A stretch of 64,000 bases of DNA from Hyparrhenia diplandra (taxonomy: Eukaryota; Streptophyta; Magnoliopsida; Poales; Poaceae): NCBI GenBank assembly GCA_015847255.1, contig JADLZK010009384.1, positions 558,001 through 622,000 of the forward strand, written 5' to 3'. Below the pieces are notes generated by a model. The model was not told where the DNA came from. It saw nothing but the letters and a program-made list of their open reading frames with translations, and did no database searches. Both the position numbers and the translations under genes were made by a program. Of the stretch, positions 32,189 to 43,581 are shown in pieces. Every line of letters begins with the position of its first letter. The stretch's first letter is position 1.

Positions 32189-32220
32189 AACCCGTGCGAG
32201 AACACGGGTTGATAGACTAG
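32189..32220 (+). mobile_element. Helitron-like 3' end
   Basis: A hairpin with 8-bp arms (AACCCGTG ... CACGGGTT) at 32189-32210 is followed by GATAGA and CTAG, then T. Spacing and CTAG fit a Helitron terminus. The interrupted flank (ATGTGTAACTGTACGCC on both sides) agrees with an insertion here. The 5' end was not identified. Confidence 0.4.
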
Positions 32221-32439
32221 TGGTTGATAACTGACAATGATTAATCATACTTACACGTTGATTCAACCACTGATATCGGCATGTGTAACTGTACGCCAAC
32301 CGAACATCTTTCTACACATCGCACAAGTCTCTAGAGCAGCACGTCTCTACAAGGGATACATCTTATAAGCAGGTAAACTCAACCCACTCGGATATGGAGA
32401 AGCAAGTCTCTACAGCGGATGAATCAGCACAAACGTTGA

Positions 32440-32929
32440 AGATATTATATCAGTATTCCTGAACGTAATATGCAAGATTACAGCATAAGTCTGCAGAAAC
32501 TACAGAGGGCCGGCAAGCTTCAATCCACAAAAAGAAAACACAAATGTTCAGTAGCACAGTGTGGGTTGCACAATTACGGATCCCTACATTTTTATATGCA
32601 CTATGCCATGTGTCCATAACATCACCATTCACCAACATGAAAGAAAGAAAGAAGCTAAAAGCGAAGGCAAACAAATGGATTGAACAAGAAGAGCAAACAT
32701 TGAGAACAGAGGAAGTCTTGTTTTGAACAACCAGTTGGCAGAAGGTGCAGATGCGGATCAAAGAATGAACAAACAGTGGAAACAGAGCAAGTCTTGGTCC
32801 GAACAATCTGTCTACACGCTGAACAAACTGCTGCTTCGGTCCGTTGATCTGAATAGGTGGCAACTTCGGAGGCTTCACTGCAGCACATGCACGACTGACC
32901 TTTCCTCTCTTGTGTCTTGTGGCTGCAGC
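32440..32929 (-). other. NLR2 distal tail, second beta-like block
   Basis: The minus strand at 32840-32910 repeats the beta theme in diverged form (SCMCCSEASEVATYSDQRTE). It is followed by two tandem copies of a unit of about 70 bp (AAGACTTGCTCTG / AAGACTTCCTCTG, 32660-32810). It may be 3' UTR or further exons. No complete frame can be proposed. Confidence 0.35.
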
Positions 32930-33081
32930 CTACTTATGTCTGGTCAAAATAATCTTCTTACTTGCTTGATACCTTGGTGCATCGATCCATTGATCTGATG
33001 AGGAGGCCACGTGGAAGGCTTCAGTGCAGTGCAGGCACGCTTGTCGCAACCAGGGAACCAAATGACGATAGGCGTTGCACC
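32930..33081 (-). CDS. NLR2 beta exon (Cys/His-rich C-terminal end)
   Basis: The acceptor GTGCAG precedes 33081. Joined to alpha (134-bp intron) it reads RCNAYRHLVPW, RQACLHCTEAFH, SSSDQWIDAP and ends at TAG 32930-32932 if not spliced again at AAG/GTATCA. The Cys/His pattern is identical to the NLR1 block. It is either a real C-terminal domain or a conserved 3' UTR whose frame stayed open by chance. Matching phase in two genes favours the former. Confidence 0.45.
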
Positions 33082-33215
33082 TGCACGCATTGACCAAGCA
33101 TCCGTAATTAAGGGTGAGATAGGTGTAGGCATGCACAAATGTTGCAAGGGGATTCGCATGACACAATCAACACAGGCAGTCAGCTGAAGAAGCGTCAACC
33201 TCTATCCAAATTTAC

Positions 33216-33330
33216 CTAAAGCGTAAGCAGAGGGGCACACGTTTGTCTGCATACATCTGTCGTCCTGTGGGCCACTCATATTCAATAGAACATGTTTTGG
33301 AATATGGAACCCACGTGCGGCGGTTGCAAG
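33216..33330 (-). CDS. NLR2 alpha exon (C-terminal extension, part 1)
   Basis: The GGAAG/GTAATT donor at 33421 and the GTGCAG acceptor before 33330 define a 90-bp intron. The joined frame gives TCSIEYEWPTG and ADKRVPLCLRF and reaches a TTTAG/GTAAAT donor at 33216. The length and both splice phases equal those of NLR1 alpha (12668-12782). Without splicing the frame stops at the TAA in the donor (33212-33214). Confidence 0.5.
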
Positions 33331-36300
33331 CTGCACAAGAAGAATTGGATTGAATGAAGGAAACTAAAGAAAAGAGCGTAGCAGAAATAAAATACATTGG
33401 AAGAAGGTTTTATTAATTACCTTCCGCTATATCAGAGCGACTGATATTTATCTCAAAGCGGAATGGATCCCGTGTGTAGAGCACATACCACTTCCTTGGG
33501 CTGCCTTTATCATTTGCATAGGCCTTGACTTGCTCGATGTGCCTCAACTTGTTCCACTCAGGACCAGATTCCCCTACTGCTATGGAATTGAGCAGCAGTA
33601 ATGAACAATGTAAGAGCAAATGCCTTGGGTTCACATCCTGCAAATACGTTGGGACTATTTCCATGTCATAATCCTCCAGATCGAGTCTCTGTAGTGCAGG
33701 CAAGCCCTCCAATACCTTCAACTTTGGACAATTAATGATGCCAACCTTCTGCAGTTTTGGTAGATTACTGATCCTCTCCAGTTGAATGTTTCTAGCCACG
33801 TCGAGGTGGACAACAGAAGTGAAGTTCTCCAAAGATCTTAGGTTCTTGAGATCACATATTAATAATTCCTTCAAAGACCTTGTGTGGAAGGAGAGGCCAG
33901 GAGGCATGCGCCTCAACTTGCAGAAATGCAGTCTAAGGTTTTCCAAGAAAGGCATGCCTCTTAATTGTTCCTCCCACTCCCATTCCCCCATTCGATAAGT
34001 CCTTCAAAATGCAGCTTCTGCAATCTCGGGAACACAACCCCTACCTGATTGTTTGGTTGTAGGAATTCAAGCCCAACACGCTTGATGGCCGGGGCACCAA
34101 TGATCTGTAGCAGCTCCAAGCAGGGGAGCTGACTCCAGCCACAAGGTAGCTCTGTGCAGCAGGCCAAGTCATACATGGATAGAATCCTCAAGCTCCAGAG
34201 GGGCATAACTGCTGTCCGCATCATCCACCTGGGGAGTCGCTGACCGAAATACCCATCGATCGCGATGTTTTCTATGCATGGTGGAGGACAAAGCTCATCA
34301 AAAACCTCCTCGATTCGTCGTTGCTCTTCATCAGAGATCCCTCTTTCCACATTTGCCAACCACTCATCATTTTGAAGTCTACTTGTGCAAACCAAAGCCA
34401 GTAATCTTAGACGATTCTTTTCACCAAGGTTGGTCTTTTTTTAGCAAATGAGGCAGAAGCTACATTCTCCAAGAAATGTATACTAACGTTCATTAGCTGA
34501 GAGAGAGGCCCCAGTTCTTCCAAACTACAACGATCAGCATCCATCTGTGCTGGAAACCCAAACAAATTCGTTAAACAAGTTGAACCACAAAAGTCCTTTG
34601 GTATAGTATTTATACTTGTCCCTCTGATGTCAAGATGCCTCAAGTGTTGCAGCATTCCAATGCTACTAGGAAGCTTAACTAAACTCTTGCAGCCGAAAAG
34701 CCTAATATACTGCAAGAATTTCAACTTGCCAATGTTCTCTGGCAGCACGGATGTCTCACTGTGTTCTATTGACAAATACCTCAAGTGTTTGAGTTGATAC
34801 AATGATTCTCCTAATTCATCAAAATTTACAGATTCCATATGTAGTGTCCGGAGACTTGAAAAAGAAAGCAATGAATCACCTGGCTTAATCTTTATATGAC
34901 CAACTGAAATCAGTGTTCTCAGTGATTTTTGATGAGTTTGTAGAGAACACCACTCAAAATCATGTGTTTTAGAACATTCTTTTTCCATGCACAATCTAAT
35001 AAAATTTTTTGATTTAAGTTTATCAGAAATATAAATGTCGTTGTTATGACATACAACTGCTTCATCTCTAGCGACATATTGAGCAAATGACCGAACAATA
35101 TCATGCATCTTGCAAACTAATTGATCAACATACTTCTCGTCAGGTTCAATCAGATTCCTCTGTATTAGCTCGTCAAAGTACTCTCTTCCTTTCTCTTCTA
35201 AGTCACACGAGTTTCCATGAACAAACCCTTCGCTAATCCACAACCCAATAATGTCAATTCTATAGAAAACTTTGCTCCGTGGTAGGATGCAATAGTATAG
35301 AAAGCATGCTTTCAAATTTGGATGGAGATCCTCATAGCTTAGGTATATTGCATTATTTAGCTCTTCAGGCATTTGAGTTACTGACCAAATAGAATCACGT
35401 AGAACCTTTTCCCAGATGACTAGTCTAGTTGCTTTCTGTCGTAGAAGACCTCCAATCACTTTGACAGCAAGTGGTAAACAGTCACATTTTGCGATAATCT
35501 CCATCCCAATGTCCTTTAACATTTCGACTTGGGGCTCATCATGTATATTTACCACAACCTGCAAACAGTTTGGACCAATTAGAAATCACCAGTGAGGCAA
35601 ATGTCTAAGATACTGTAATAAACTGATTGATTACTCTTACCTTAATTTGTTAAATAAACTTGATAGACAGGTCACCATTTGATATTGGTTTTTTGTAATA
35701 AATTAACTAATTACTCTAACTATAGTTTGTCAAAGTTTCCCACACAACTAATTTCATAAATTGATATATAAAATTTACAATAACACCATACTGTAGAGTT
35801 TCCTTATGCTTGGTAATATTAGCAATACATGGTAGTATTCCCTCTATATTCCCAAAGCTTGCTCTCAAACATGATGTTTGTAACAGGGGAAAGAAACACT
35901 ACAGCAGAAGACAAGTGACATAGTAATTAAGGGCTTATTTGGAATGTAAAAATTTCACAAGAATTGTATATCAATTTCATAGAAAATCAGTTCAATTTTG
36001 CAGGAAAAACACAGAAACATGAAAAAAAGCACATTCCAAACATGCACAGTGCATCAATTATAAAGTAATGCACCATTTAAGATTAATAAACAAACCTGTT
36101 TCTTTAGTAACAACCAAGCATCTTCGGGCTCAAGCTTTCTAATACGGTGGTAGGGCTCCTCTGCCATCATCCCTCGTGCCACTGCGTTATGTCTTGTGGT
36201 GACCAGGACACGGCTACCATTTTCAGCTGCTGCAACATTGACAAAGGGAGTTCGAATCACATCCTCCCATGCACGGTAGTCCCAAACATCATCCATTATG

Positions 36301-37144
36301 ATTAAGGTCTTATGTCCCAACAAAGCTTGTGTGAGGATTCGCTCCAATGTTGCCTTTGTGTCCCCTGCAGCATGGTAGTCACCTCCAGCTTCAGTGATAG
36401 CTCTCCTCAGTATATCAAGCTCATTAAAATCCTGGTTGACACTCAGCCAGATTTTCTTTGAGAACTCTTGCTGTACAATGTCATTCTTGAATATCTTTCT
36501 AACGAGGGTTGTTTTCCAATCCCACCAACTCCAACAATGGCGAATACCATAATTTTGTTGTAGAGTCGGTGGGTTTGATCCTTCCTTGTGAGCAACTCCA
36601 CAAGATTTTGTGTGTCTTCTTCTATCATCTCACCAACCAAACTTGTCTCGTCAAGCCCCCATGATGTCTCATGGGAACCAAGACTAGATGATACCATCTT
36701 TCTTCCACGGTCCTCGTAAGTACCAAGGTTAATGAAGTTGAATGATTCACTGCGTGCCTTGATGCCATCTAGCTTCTTGTTAAGGTTCTTGATGCGGCTT
36801 CCGATGTTGTGGGCATGTAGGGGATTACGTATGCAGAAAAGCAACGGGTTGAAGCATCCTGCATCATGCCTTGGGCCTCCCTCCATGGCCTTGCACTGGC
36901 ACAAGTCAAGGATGTCGGTGGCATCGTACATGGCATCCCTTAGCTCCCTCACAAATGCTTGCACACTTTGGTCAGTGATGTTCCTCCTATCAGCATCAGC
37001 AAGGAAGTTTCTGAGATCCCAAAGCTTGGTGCTCATATTATCAATCTCACCGGACACCCCGAGCAACATATGCACCTCTTCCTTTGCCATCTCCATCAGC
37101 ATGTTTTGGATGTATGACGCCAAAGCATCTAGGACACCCGCCAT

Positions 37145-37800
37145 GATTGAGAACTTTGGTTTCTGCTGTAAAAAAATTGGTACAAATGTCATTTTTTTGA
37201 GGAATCAGCACAAAACCACATGAATTCCATCAGGGCACTCAAATTTCGTACAACAAAGATATGAGGCACCTGCGATCTATACATTCATCCATCACGGGAC
37301 TACTACTGACTTCTCAGTCATTGATACAACCATATGACAGTAGGCACTATATGTGCCGATCTAGCTATGCACAAGCAGCTGCAGAAACATAACAGATAAG
37401 GAGACGAACCTGAGGGCGATCACTGAGCAATGGTCAGGCAAGGAGGCCGTGCCGGTGTTTTTCGCCCTTGGTCGTGGAACAGGATTTACTGGTTTATGAT
37501 CAGGCAAGAATAATCGTGATGAAGGGAGGATTCTGGCGACCTGACCAACTAGATACTACTGCTGGACTGTGGTGTGATCATGGAGGAGTAGCGAGATGGA
37601 TTTAGGTTCCGTTGTGAGATTCTTACCCGCATGGATTGCAGTAGCTGCTTGGTTGCTTCTCTTGGCTGTGTGAGCTAGGAAGAAAATGGTGTTGATTTGA
37701 GCGAAGATGTTGGTCATCGGAGTAGGTAGTGGTGACAGCGCAAGGTGGGAAGGAAACTGCGTGGCAGCTTCGATTTGAGTGCGACATTATGGAGGAAGTT
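37145..37800 (-). other. NLR2 5' leader with probable introns
   Basis: Collinear with the NLR1 leader. It has donors at 37627 (GCGG/GTAAGA) and 37410 (CCTCAG/GTTCGT) and a TTACAG acceptor just before the ATG. It retains about 35 bp (near 37650-37700) that NLR1 lacks. No TATA box assigned. Confidence 0.4.
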
Positions 37801-37862
37801 AAACAACACTAACACCAGACTAACTTAAGATCTAATTTAAGTAAACACAAAAGCCACGGATT

Positions 37863-39773
37863 TGTTTTGAGGCAATCACCGGGGGTTGAGAGACCCCACC
37901 TGAATAATTCTCCATTGATTCCGGGCTAGCCGGTGATGGACGGTGTCAAGCACCGAAACTGTTTTGGTACATGGGCCAGTGGCCTAGAAGAAAACAATGA
38001 AGGAGGAGAGCTAATACATCAAAAACAAATACATGAAGAGAAGAGAGAGGGGTTACAACACCACCATCAACAACACTCAAAACAGACGCCAGCCGAAAAG
38101 ACGTCCACCGAACGTCGATTTGTGCCCCCACTGAACAGCATACTCGCCGTTTTCACCGTGGCCATTGTGTCCTCAACCACTCCTCGTAGCTACGCCGCTT
38201 CACCGCCGCCCTCCATCTGAGGACCACTTCTTGCAGTAGAAGGGGGACTAAGAGTGGCGACGGACACGCAAGCCCAGGATCATCGGACACGACGACTTTC
38301 TTTTGAACTGATGATGACATCTTTCAGCACATCCGGATCCACATACCACCATCCAACGCCGTCCACGGGGAGGAATCCTTGGAGGGGGATGGCGACAGCG
38401 GTGGAAACACCACCCGGCATTTGATATTCTGACATCATCAAGAAGACCGCCGACGGAGCAGAGACGCCAGAGGAGGACACTCGTTGAAACATCGGCAACA
38501 CCCAAACAACCAGGGTCAATCTCACACAAGAGGGGCAACAACAGCATGGGGGAACAGCAAACGGAGAGAACAGAGGGGCACGACAGGAGCTGGAATCCAT
38601 CCTCCACGGTGGTGCCCTCAAGAGGGTCATGACGTCGAAGACGCCGCCACCACCGGCTCTAGAAGCTAGAGCTAGGTTACCAGGAGGAGAGGGACAAACT
38701 ACAGCCATAGAGTGGGGAACCTACAGCATCGACGCCTCCAAGGAGGTAACGGCGCTCGTGGCGTCGCTGTCAATCGCCGCGGACAATTAGGTGCATGGCT
38801 TTCGCCTAAGGCCCCAATTCCATGAACTACAGCCCATCACCTCGAAACCAAGGGTGCGGCCAGCCTGCGGGGGGCACGGCGGCGGTTGCTTCAAGACAAA
38901 CCATTTGACGACGCTTTGTCATTGCAGAGTTCATCACCGAAAGAGCACGCTGGTCGCTGCAGACAAGGCTGCGAAACCGGAGGGCTTGTCGGAGGGGCCT
39001 GCAGCAGCTTCGCGGCGGCGCCGCGGCTAGCAGGATGGGGACGCCACGGCCAGCAGGTCGTCGGGGGAGGGAGCGGAGCTCCGCCCGCCGCGCCTGGGCG
39101 CCGCTGCCCCAACCGCCCGCCCGAGCCGGGCGCCACGCTGGGGTGCCCCTGGGCCAGCCGCAAGAAGGGCCGGTCGGCGCGCGGGTCGAGGAGACCGTGC
39201 GCGGCGCGCGCTCCCGCTGGAGTGCAGGCGGGAAGGGGGGAAGACAGTAGCCGGCGGCGACGGGGTCATGGTCGCCGGCGCCGCCCACGGCGGACGCAGC
39301 GCGATCTTTGCGCTCCCGCCCCCCATGCGGCCAGATTTGGTGCATGGACTACGGATCCACGACCCCGGGTAGGGATCCGGGCCGCACTGCGCGTTGCTCG
39401 CTCGTCACCGGCGAGGCGTGCCCGCCTCGCGCCAAACGCGAGGGCGCGGCGCCGGTCTTAGGAGCGGAATCGCGGATCCGTGGGCTGGGGGCATGGATCC
39501 ACCCCGCCGCCACCACGCTCGGCGCGGGCACTTCGTCACCGATGTGCCGGACTTTATTCACCATTGGAGGAGGGAGGGATGAGAGGGGAGATGTAACGAG
39601 CTGCGGTGGTAGGCCTTGTTGGGCGCCGCCGCGGGCCGCCGCCACCGCGGGGGGGGGCGGCGGCGGCCGAAGTGGTGGCCGGGAGCGCCCTCCGGCGGTG
39701 CTTGGTGGGTCGCCCCCGGGTCGCCCGTTGGAGCGCTCGGGAGGGTGCAAAAATTTACTACTGGTCTTGATGG
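37863..39773 (-). mobile_element. LINE-like non-LTR retroelement insertion
   Basis: 1.9 kb absent from copy 1 and flanked by a 14-bp direct repeat AAAAGCCACGGATT (37849-37862 and 39774-39787). The repeat occurs once at the empty site (17338-17351). On the minus strand the 3' end is A-rich (GCCTCAAAACA). A long TSD plus an A-rich end indicates target-primed insertion. The 5' part (38800-39750) is very GC-rich and open in many frames. No endonuclease or reverse transcriptase is visible, so it is a short or non-autonomous retroelement. Confidence 0.7.
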
Positions 39774-40169
39774 AAAAGCCACGGATTGGTGCACTGCAAA
39801 AGCTGCTGTTAGTGTTGCAAGTTGGAAGTTAAATAAGAATTTGATCGCCCATCTAAATGTCTAGCTAGATGCACCAGGTAGATGCGACGATGGTGTACAC
39901 TTACCTGCACCGGCCTCTAGTGATTGGCAGCTTCACATACGTGTGACAGCAATGTGTGTCGATACCATTCTATGCTGGTTGCTTTATCAAATGTACATTT
40001 TGGTGAATTGTACTATAATTTGGAATGTAAGAACTATTATCCAGGTGGATATCCAAACATAAACTAAGATTTGTGCAATCTATTGTTCTGGTCTCAAAAA
40101 AAAAAAAAGTTCATTTAATTTATTATAAGCCACTTTCTGCTTTTTTTACTTTTTAATAAAAATATATCA

Positions 40170-40725
40170 TTAGAATCATCACCTTTGGTGGTGGAATGAG
40201 ATGCTTGGGATCATTCCAAAATGGTCACGACAAATCGGACTAAGCGTGTTTGTTGGATGAGGATGACCCCTATCTTGACTAAGCGAGGCTCTAGTCTTGG
40301 TCAATGTCTACCTTTTAATGCACATTTGGCGAACTCACCCGAAGTTATTATAGCAGCCATATAGAACTTTGAAGGGTAAAAAAAGGGGCATATAATACTT
40401 TGGGTCACCATCTCACCCACCTCACGATCACCGAGACACCGAGTTATGCATATTTTGTTGCCCCTTGCCATCGTGACGTTTTTCATACAATATAATTGGT
40501 CGCTGCTTGCAATGAGAGCTGTTTCGTCATCGCTAAATTATTGCAAGTTTGTATGCTCACCGGCCATCCTGGAGCCTTGCATTGGTATTTTTGCGGCAAG
40601 ATATTTTTCTGCACAATTATTGACGGACATTTAGTTCAAACAAGAGAGGGGCGCTTGAAGCAAATATTTTTGGCCCACATACTTTGTATCAAGCCAATAC
40701 GATAGATGGCCAAGCTGTTACAATT
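40170..40725. repeat. X1 repeat, copy 2
   Basis: Nearly identical to 17745-18260 of copy 1. Confidence 0.65.
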
Positions 40726-41502
40726 TCTGTTATTTTGTTAGTGGTTCTAGCGTACAGGTCCATTTGATGAATAGTAACAGGGGCCAAGAAGTGAACTTCC
40801 GCCTATAGTGCAAAAACCTAATTATTTGTAATTAATGGCATTTTAATACTTTAATTTCAGTCATTAACTAGATCGTGCTTTTGCTCCATCTCCAGCGCAT
40901 GCCTGAACGTACCGTCGCCGCTCACCTGACCAAAATCGCCGTCGCTTGCCTTCCCCAGTTCATGCTTTAACAAGCGTGACACCCTGTTAGAATCGCAGGT
41001 CTCGCGGCGCATGCGTTCCTCAGTCTAGTCGCCCCGGGTCACGGCCCGCCAGTTCTCGTTTCCCAGGTCTCGCTCGCCATGAAGCCACAGACGGCCAATC
41101 ATCGGAGATTGCTCGCAGGCGCGGAAGAGCAAGATTGCGATCCCATCGAGTCCTTCTGGGGTCTCGCGGCACGTAACAACGACGGCGGCGCACGGGAGGG
41201 GTAGGCACGCGGGGGAGTCTTCGCCGCGGGAAACCACAAATGCCAAGCCTTGCGGACGCATGCATATATGTGCGCCTTCACCCTCTATTTGCCAACTCGC
41301 AAAATATGCCAACCACAATTGCCAACCTCTTTTAGAGTAAATTTTTATGTTTTTTCCCAATAAAAAAACAAGAATGTCAAACCCATTTGCATAACTGTTG
41401 AAGTTGCTCTAATATTCGGTCCAAATTCTTAACAATTCGGTCAAGCTGAATAGAGGACATTCATTATTTTTTTCAAGAACCGTAAAATTATTTCTCTTAT
41501 TA

Positions 41503-42400
41503 GAAACAGTCAACTTTGGTGGTTGAATCAGATGCCACGGACTATTCCAAAATATCAACATAAATCAGACTCACCGTATTTGTTGAATGAAGGTGGAACC
41601 CTAAGGGTTCTGAGGTCAGGAATGTTCCGGCAACGAACGCATATGTAATTTTTATACACTGCTCTCAACCAGGATTTTTTTCCTGTCCAGAACAATCCTA
41701 AACAAACGAGCCATCTTGACTAGGGAGGTCAAGTCGTGCTGGCGATTCTCTATTGTAAATGTAATGATGTATGACATTTGACAAACTTCTCCGAATTTAC
41801 CAAGCATATAAATTAAACGTAGGAGGATAAAGAAAGGGGCATATAATGCTTTGGGTCGCCATCTAGTACTGTAGCCTAGCGTGAAACTATGCATATATGC
41901 CAACGAGTTGTTTCCACTTTCCACCTCACCATCAAGTTTTTCAAACATTTGGTCGCTGTTCGCAAGGAGAGTTGTTTCCGCATTTCTAAATTATTTGCAT
42001 TAGTTTGTACGGCCACCTGCCATATACTGGATGCTTGCATTGGCATGTTTGTGACCAGAGGTGCAAAGCAGGCAGAAATTGGACATTCATGAATTTTAGC
42101 AAATGAACTAGCAAATCAATTTGTTTTTTAATCTCCGCCTTCCTAATTCATTATTTGAACTGGATGGTATCTATTGGACATCCATGGACATCCAACCTCC
42201 ACCTATACGTGTGACACTCTTTTTTTTTTTTGTGACTATATTTGTGACACGTTATTGTCTGCACAAATATTGATGGTTTGATGGAGAAAGATCCATCATC
42301 TAGTTCAAATCAGAGAGGCCGGGGCACTTGTGATGCAAATATTTTCAGCCCAGATACTTTGTATCACGCCAATAAGACAAGTGGCCAAGAAGTTATAACT
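41503..42400. repeat. X2 repeat, copy 2
   Basis: Nearly identical to 18905-19800 of copy 1. It has the empty TAA site for the copy 1 MITE at its end. Confidence 0.65.
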
Positions 42401-42538
42401 TTGTTATTTGGTTTGTAGCCTAGCTTGAGTTAGAGAGGGTGCGGTGCGGTCCCGCCGTTTGGAGACCAGGAAAAGCAAGCACAATGACTGCTGGCCAGCC
42501 TCTCACACGTTCAGGTGAGCCATTCCGGGCGAAATATA

Positions 42539-42691
42539 GGCCTTGTTCGGGCGGGCTGGTTGAACCAGCCAGCAAAACAGTGTTTTCCTCTCACGTAAAA
42601 CCAGACACCAAATTAACTAGCCAGCAAGGTACTTTTTTCTCACAACAAATCAGCACCAGTCAACCGAAGACCAGCCAGCCCGAACAAGGCC
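42539..42691. mobile_element. Tourist-like MITE 1 (copy 2 only)
   Basis: 153 bp with inverted ends GGCCTTGTTCGGGC and, reversed, the same words. ATA is repeated at both sides (42536-42538, 42692-42694). Copy 1 shows the uninterrupted site (AATATAATAGCG near 20300). Confidence 0.85.
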
Positions 42692-42935
42692 ATAATAGCG
42701 AGTGCTTCTCTTCATGGACCTGGGTTAATTCCCGGCCCATCCTCCCTTCCTCAGCCGTAGGGGCCTCTTCGGCGAGACGCTATTGTCGTATCGTGACTAC
42801 TCCTACAACCAGAAGGTACAGATACGGATCAACAAATATATGCCTGTTGTGTTGAGTCGGCCAATGGGCTGTAGTTGTCTTGAGTTGTTGCTGGAGTTGC
42901 TGTATGAGCGAAGCATGGCCAGGCGGGGAGTATAA

Positions 42936-43142
42936 GGGGGTGTTTGGCAGGGCTTTTCGGAAGGGGCTTCAGTAGAGGAGCCGGAGCCGTTTTGTTGAAG
43001 CTCGAAAGTGGGGCTCCTCCAAAACGTTTTCGGCTCCTCCTTTTTCCACTATAAAATAGCTCAAAACGGCTCCTCCCTAGACCGTTTGGTAGGGCTCCTC
43101 CGGAGGAGGCCGAGCCAAGAAGAAGCCATGCCAAACAGGCCC
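42936..43142. mobile_element. Tourist-like MITE 2 (copy 2 only)
   Basis: 207 bp with ends GGGGGTGTTTGGCAGGGCTT and, reversed, GGGCCTGTTTGGCATGGCTT. TAA flanks both sides (42933-42935, 43143-43145). The empty site is GAATAAGCCTG near 20490 in copy 1. Confidence 0.9.
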
Positions 43143-43253
43143 TAAGCCTGTGTAACCAGTGCACCGGTGTCGAATAACGAAGCCTGAAATCGCCCTCAAA
43201 CTTGCTCTACGCTGCTCTGTTCTTCGGAACTCGCCCAAAATTCTCTGCTGAAA

Positions 43254-43576
43254 TTGAAGGAATATGGGATCGCTACGCTACCCAGAAAACAAAATTTTCT
43301 ACCCATAAACCAAGGATCTACTGCTAGTTATAGATCACGGGATTACCACTAGACGCCAAGGTGCGGCGGATGTGTCGACCCTCGACGAAGATGTGCGCCA
43401 GTAGCAGAAGTGCCGTGCGATTGTTACGTCCGTCCTCCACGCGGTTCGTCCTTGTGCTCGGATGCAGCACCTCCAAGGTATCCCACACGTACAGGGAGGA
43501 AGCGATGCGCCTCTGGACTGCTAGGTCTGCGAGGAGCAAGAGGCGAGTGCGTGGACGGCGGCGGCGGCCAAAGTCG
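43254..43576. other. older transposon fragment, left part
   Basis: After homology to copy 1 ends, the sequence is moderately GC-rich and its minus strand is open without a recognised domain. It continues on the far side of element B (63865-64000), so B landed inside it. LTR-retrotransposon leader is a guess. Confidence 0.3.
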
Positions 43577-43581
43577 CTTGG

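Larger units (their letters stand above)
32930..37144 (-). pseudogene. NLR2, CC-NBS-LRR resistance gene, frame-broken
   Basis: Paralogue of NLR1. Exon 1 (37144-36096) starts MAGVLDALASYIQNML and keeps the EDVID-region helix (VRELRDAMYDATDIL) that NLR1 lost. It then has GVGGIGK, LIIMDDVWDYRAWED, VLVTTRHNAVARGM and WLLLKKQ at a CAG/GTTTGT donor. Exon 2 (35558-33421) has CDCLPLAVKVIGG, LKACFLYYCILPR, CKMHDIVRSFAQ and LRRs. Three one-base losses break it: in the P-loop A-run (36512-36515), in an A7 run (34436-34442) and in a G-run (33985-33989). Restoring one base at each would fit the NLR1 alignment, so the gene may be intact in the plant if these are sequence errors. Alpha and beta exons follow. 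Confidence 0.88.
32930..43253 (-). repeat. segmental duplication, copy 2 (NLR2 and upstream)
   Basis: Partner of 12334-20603. Extra length comes from the LINE-like insertion (37863-39773), two MITEs, and about 200 bp at 40700-40900 that copy 1 has lost. Confidence 0.85.

Noticed and set aside
35930..36060. Possible MITE in the NLR2 intron (ends with TTTGGAATGT in both orientations)
   Set aside because: Target duplication not found, and the NLR1 intron is too diverged to show an empty site.
38827..39832. Several open frames of 130-190 codons
   Set aside because: GC-rich part of the LINE-like insertion. Overlapping frames on both strands, no recognised motif, so stop-poor composition is the likely cause.
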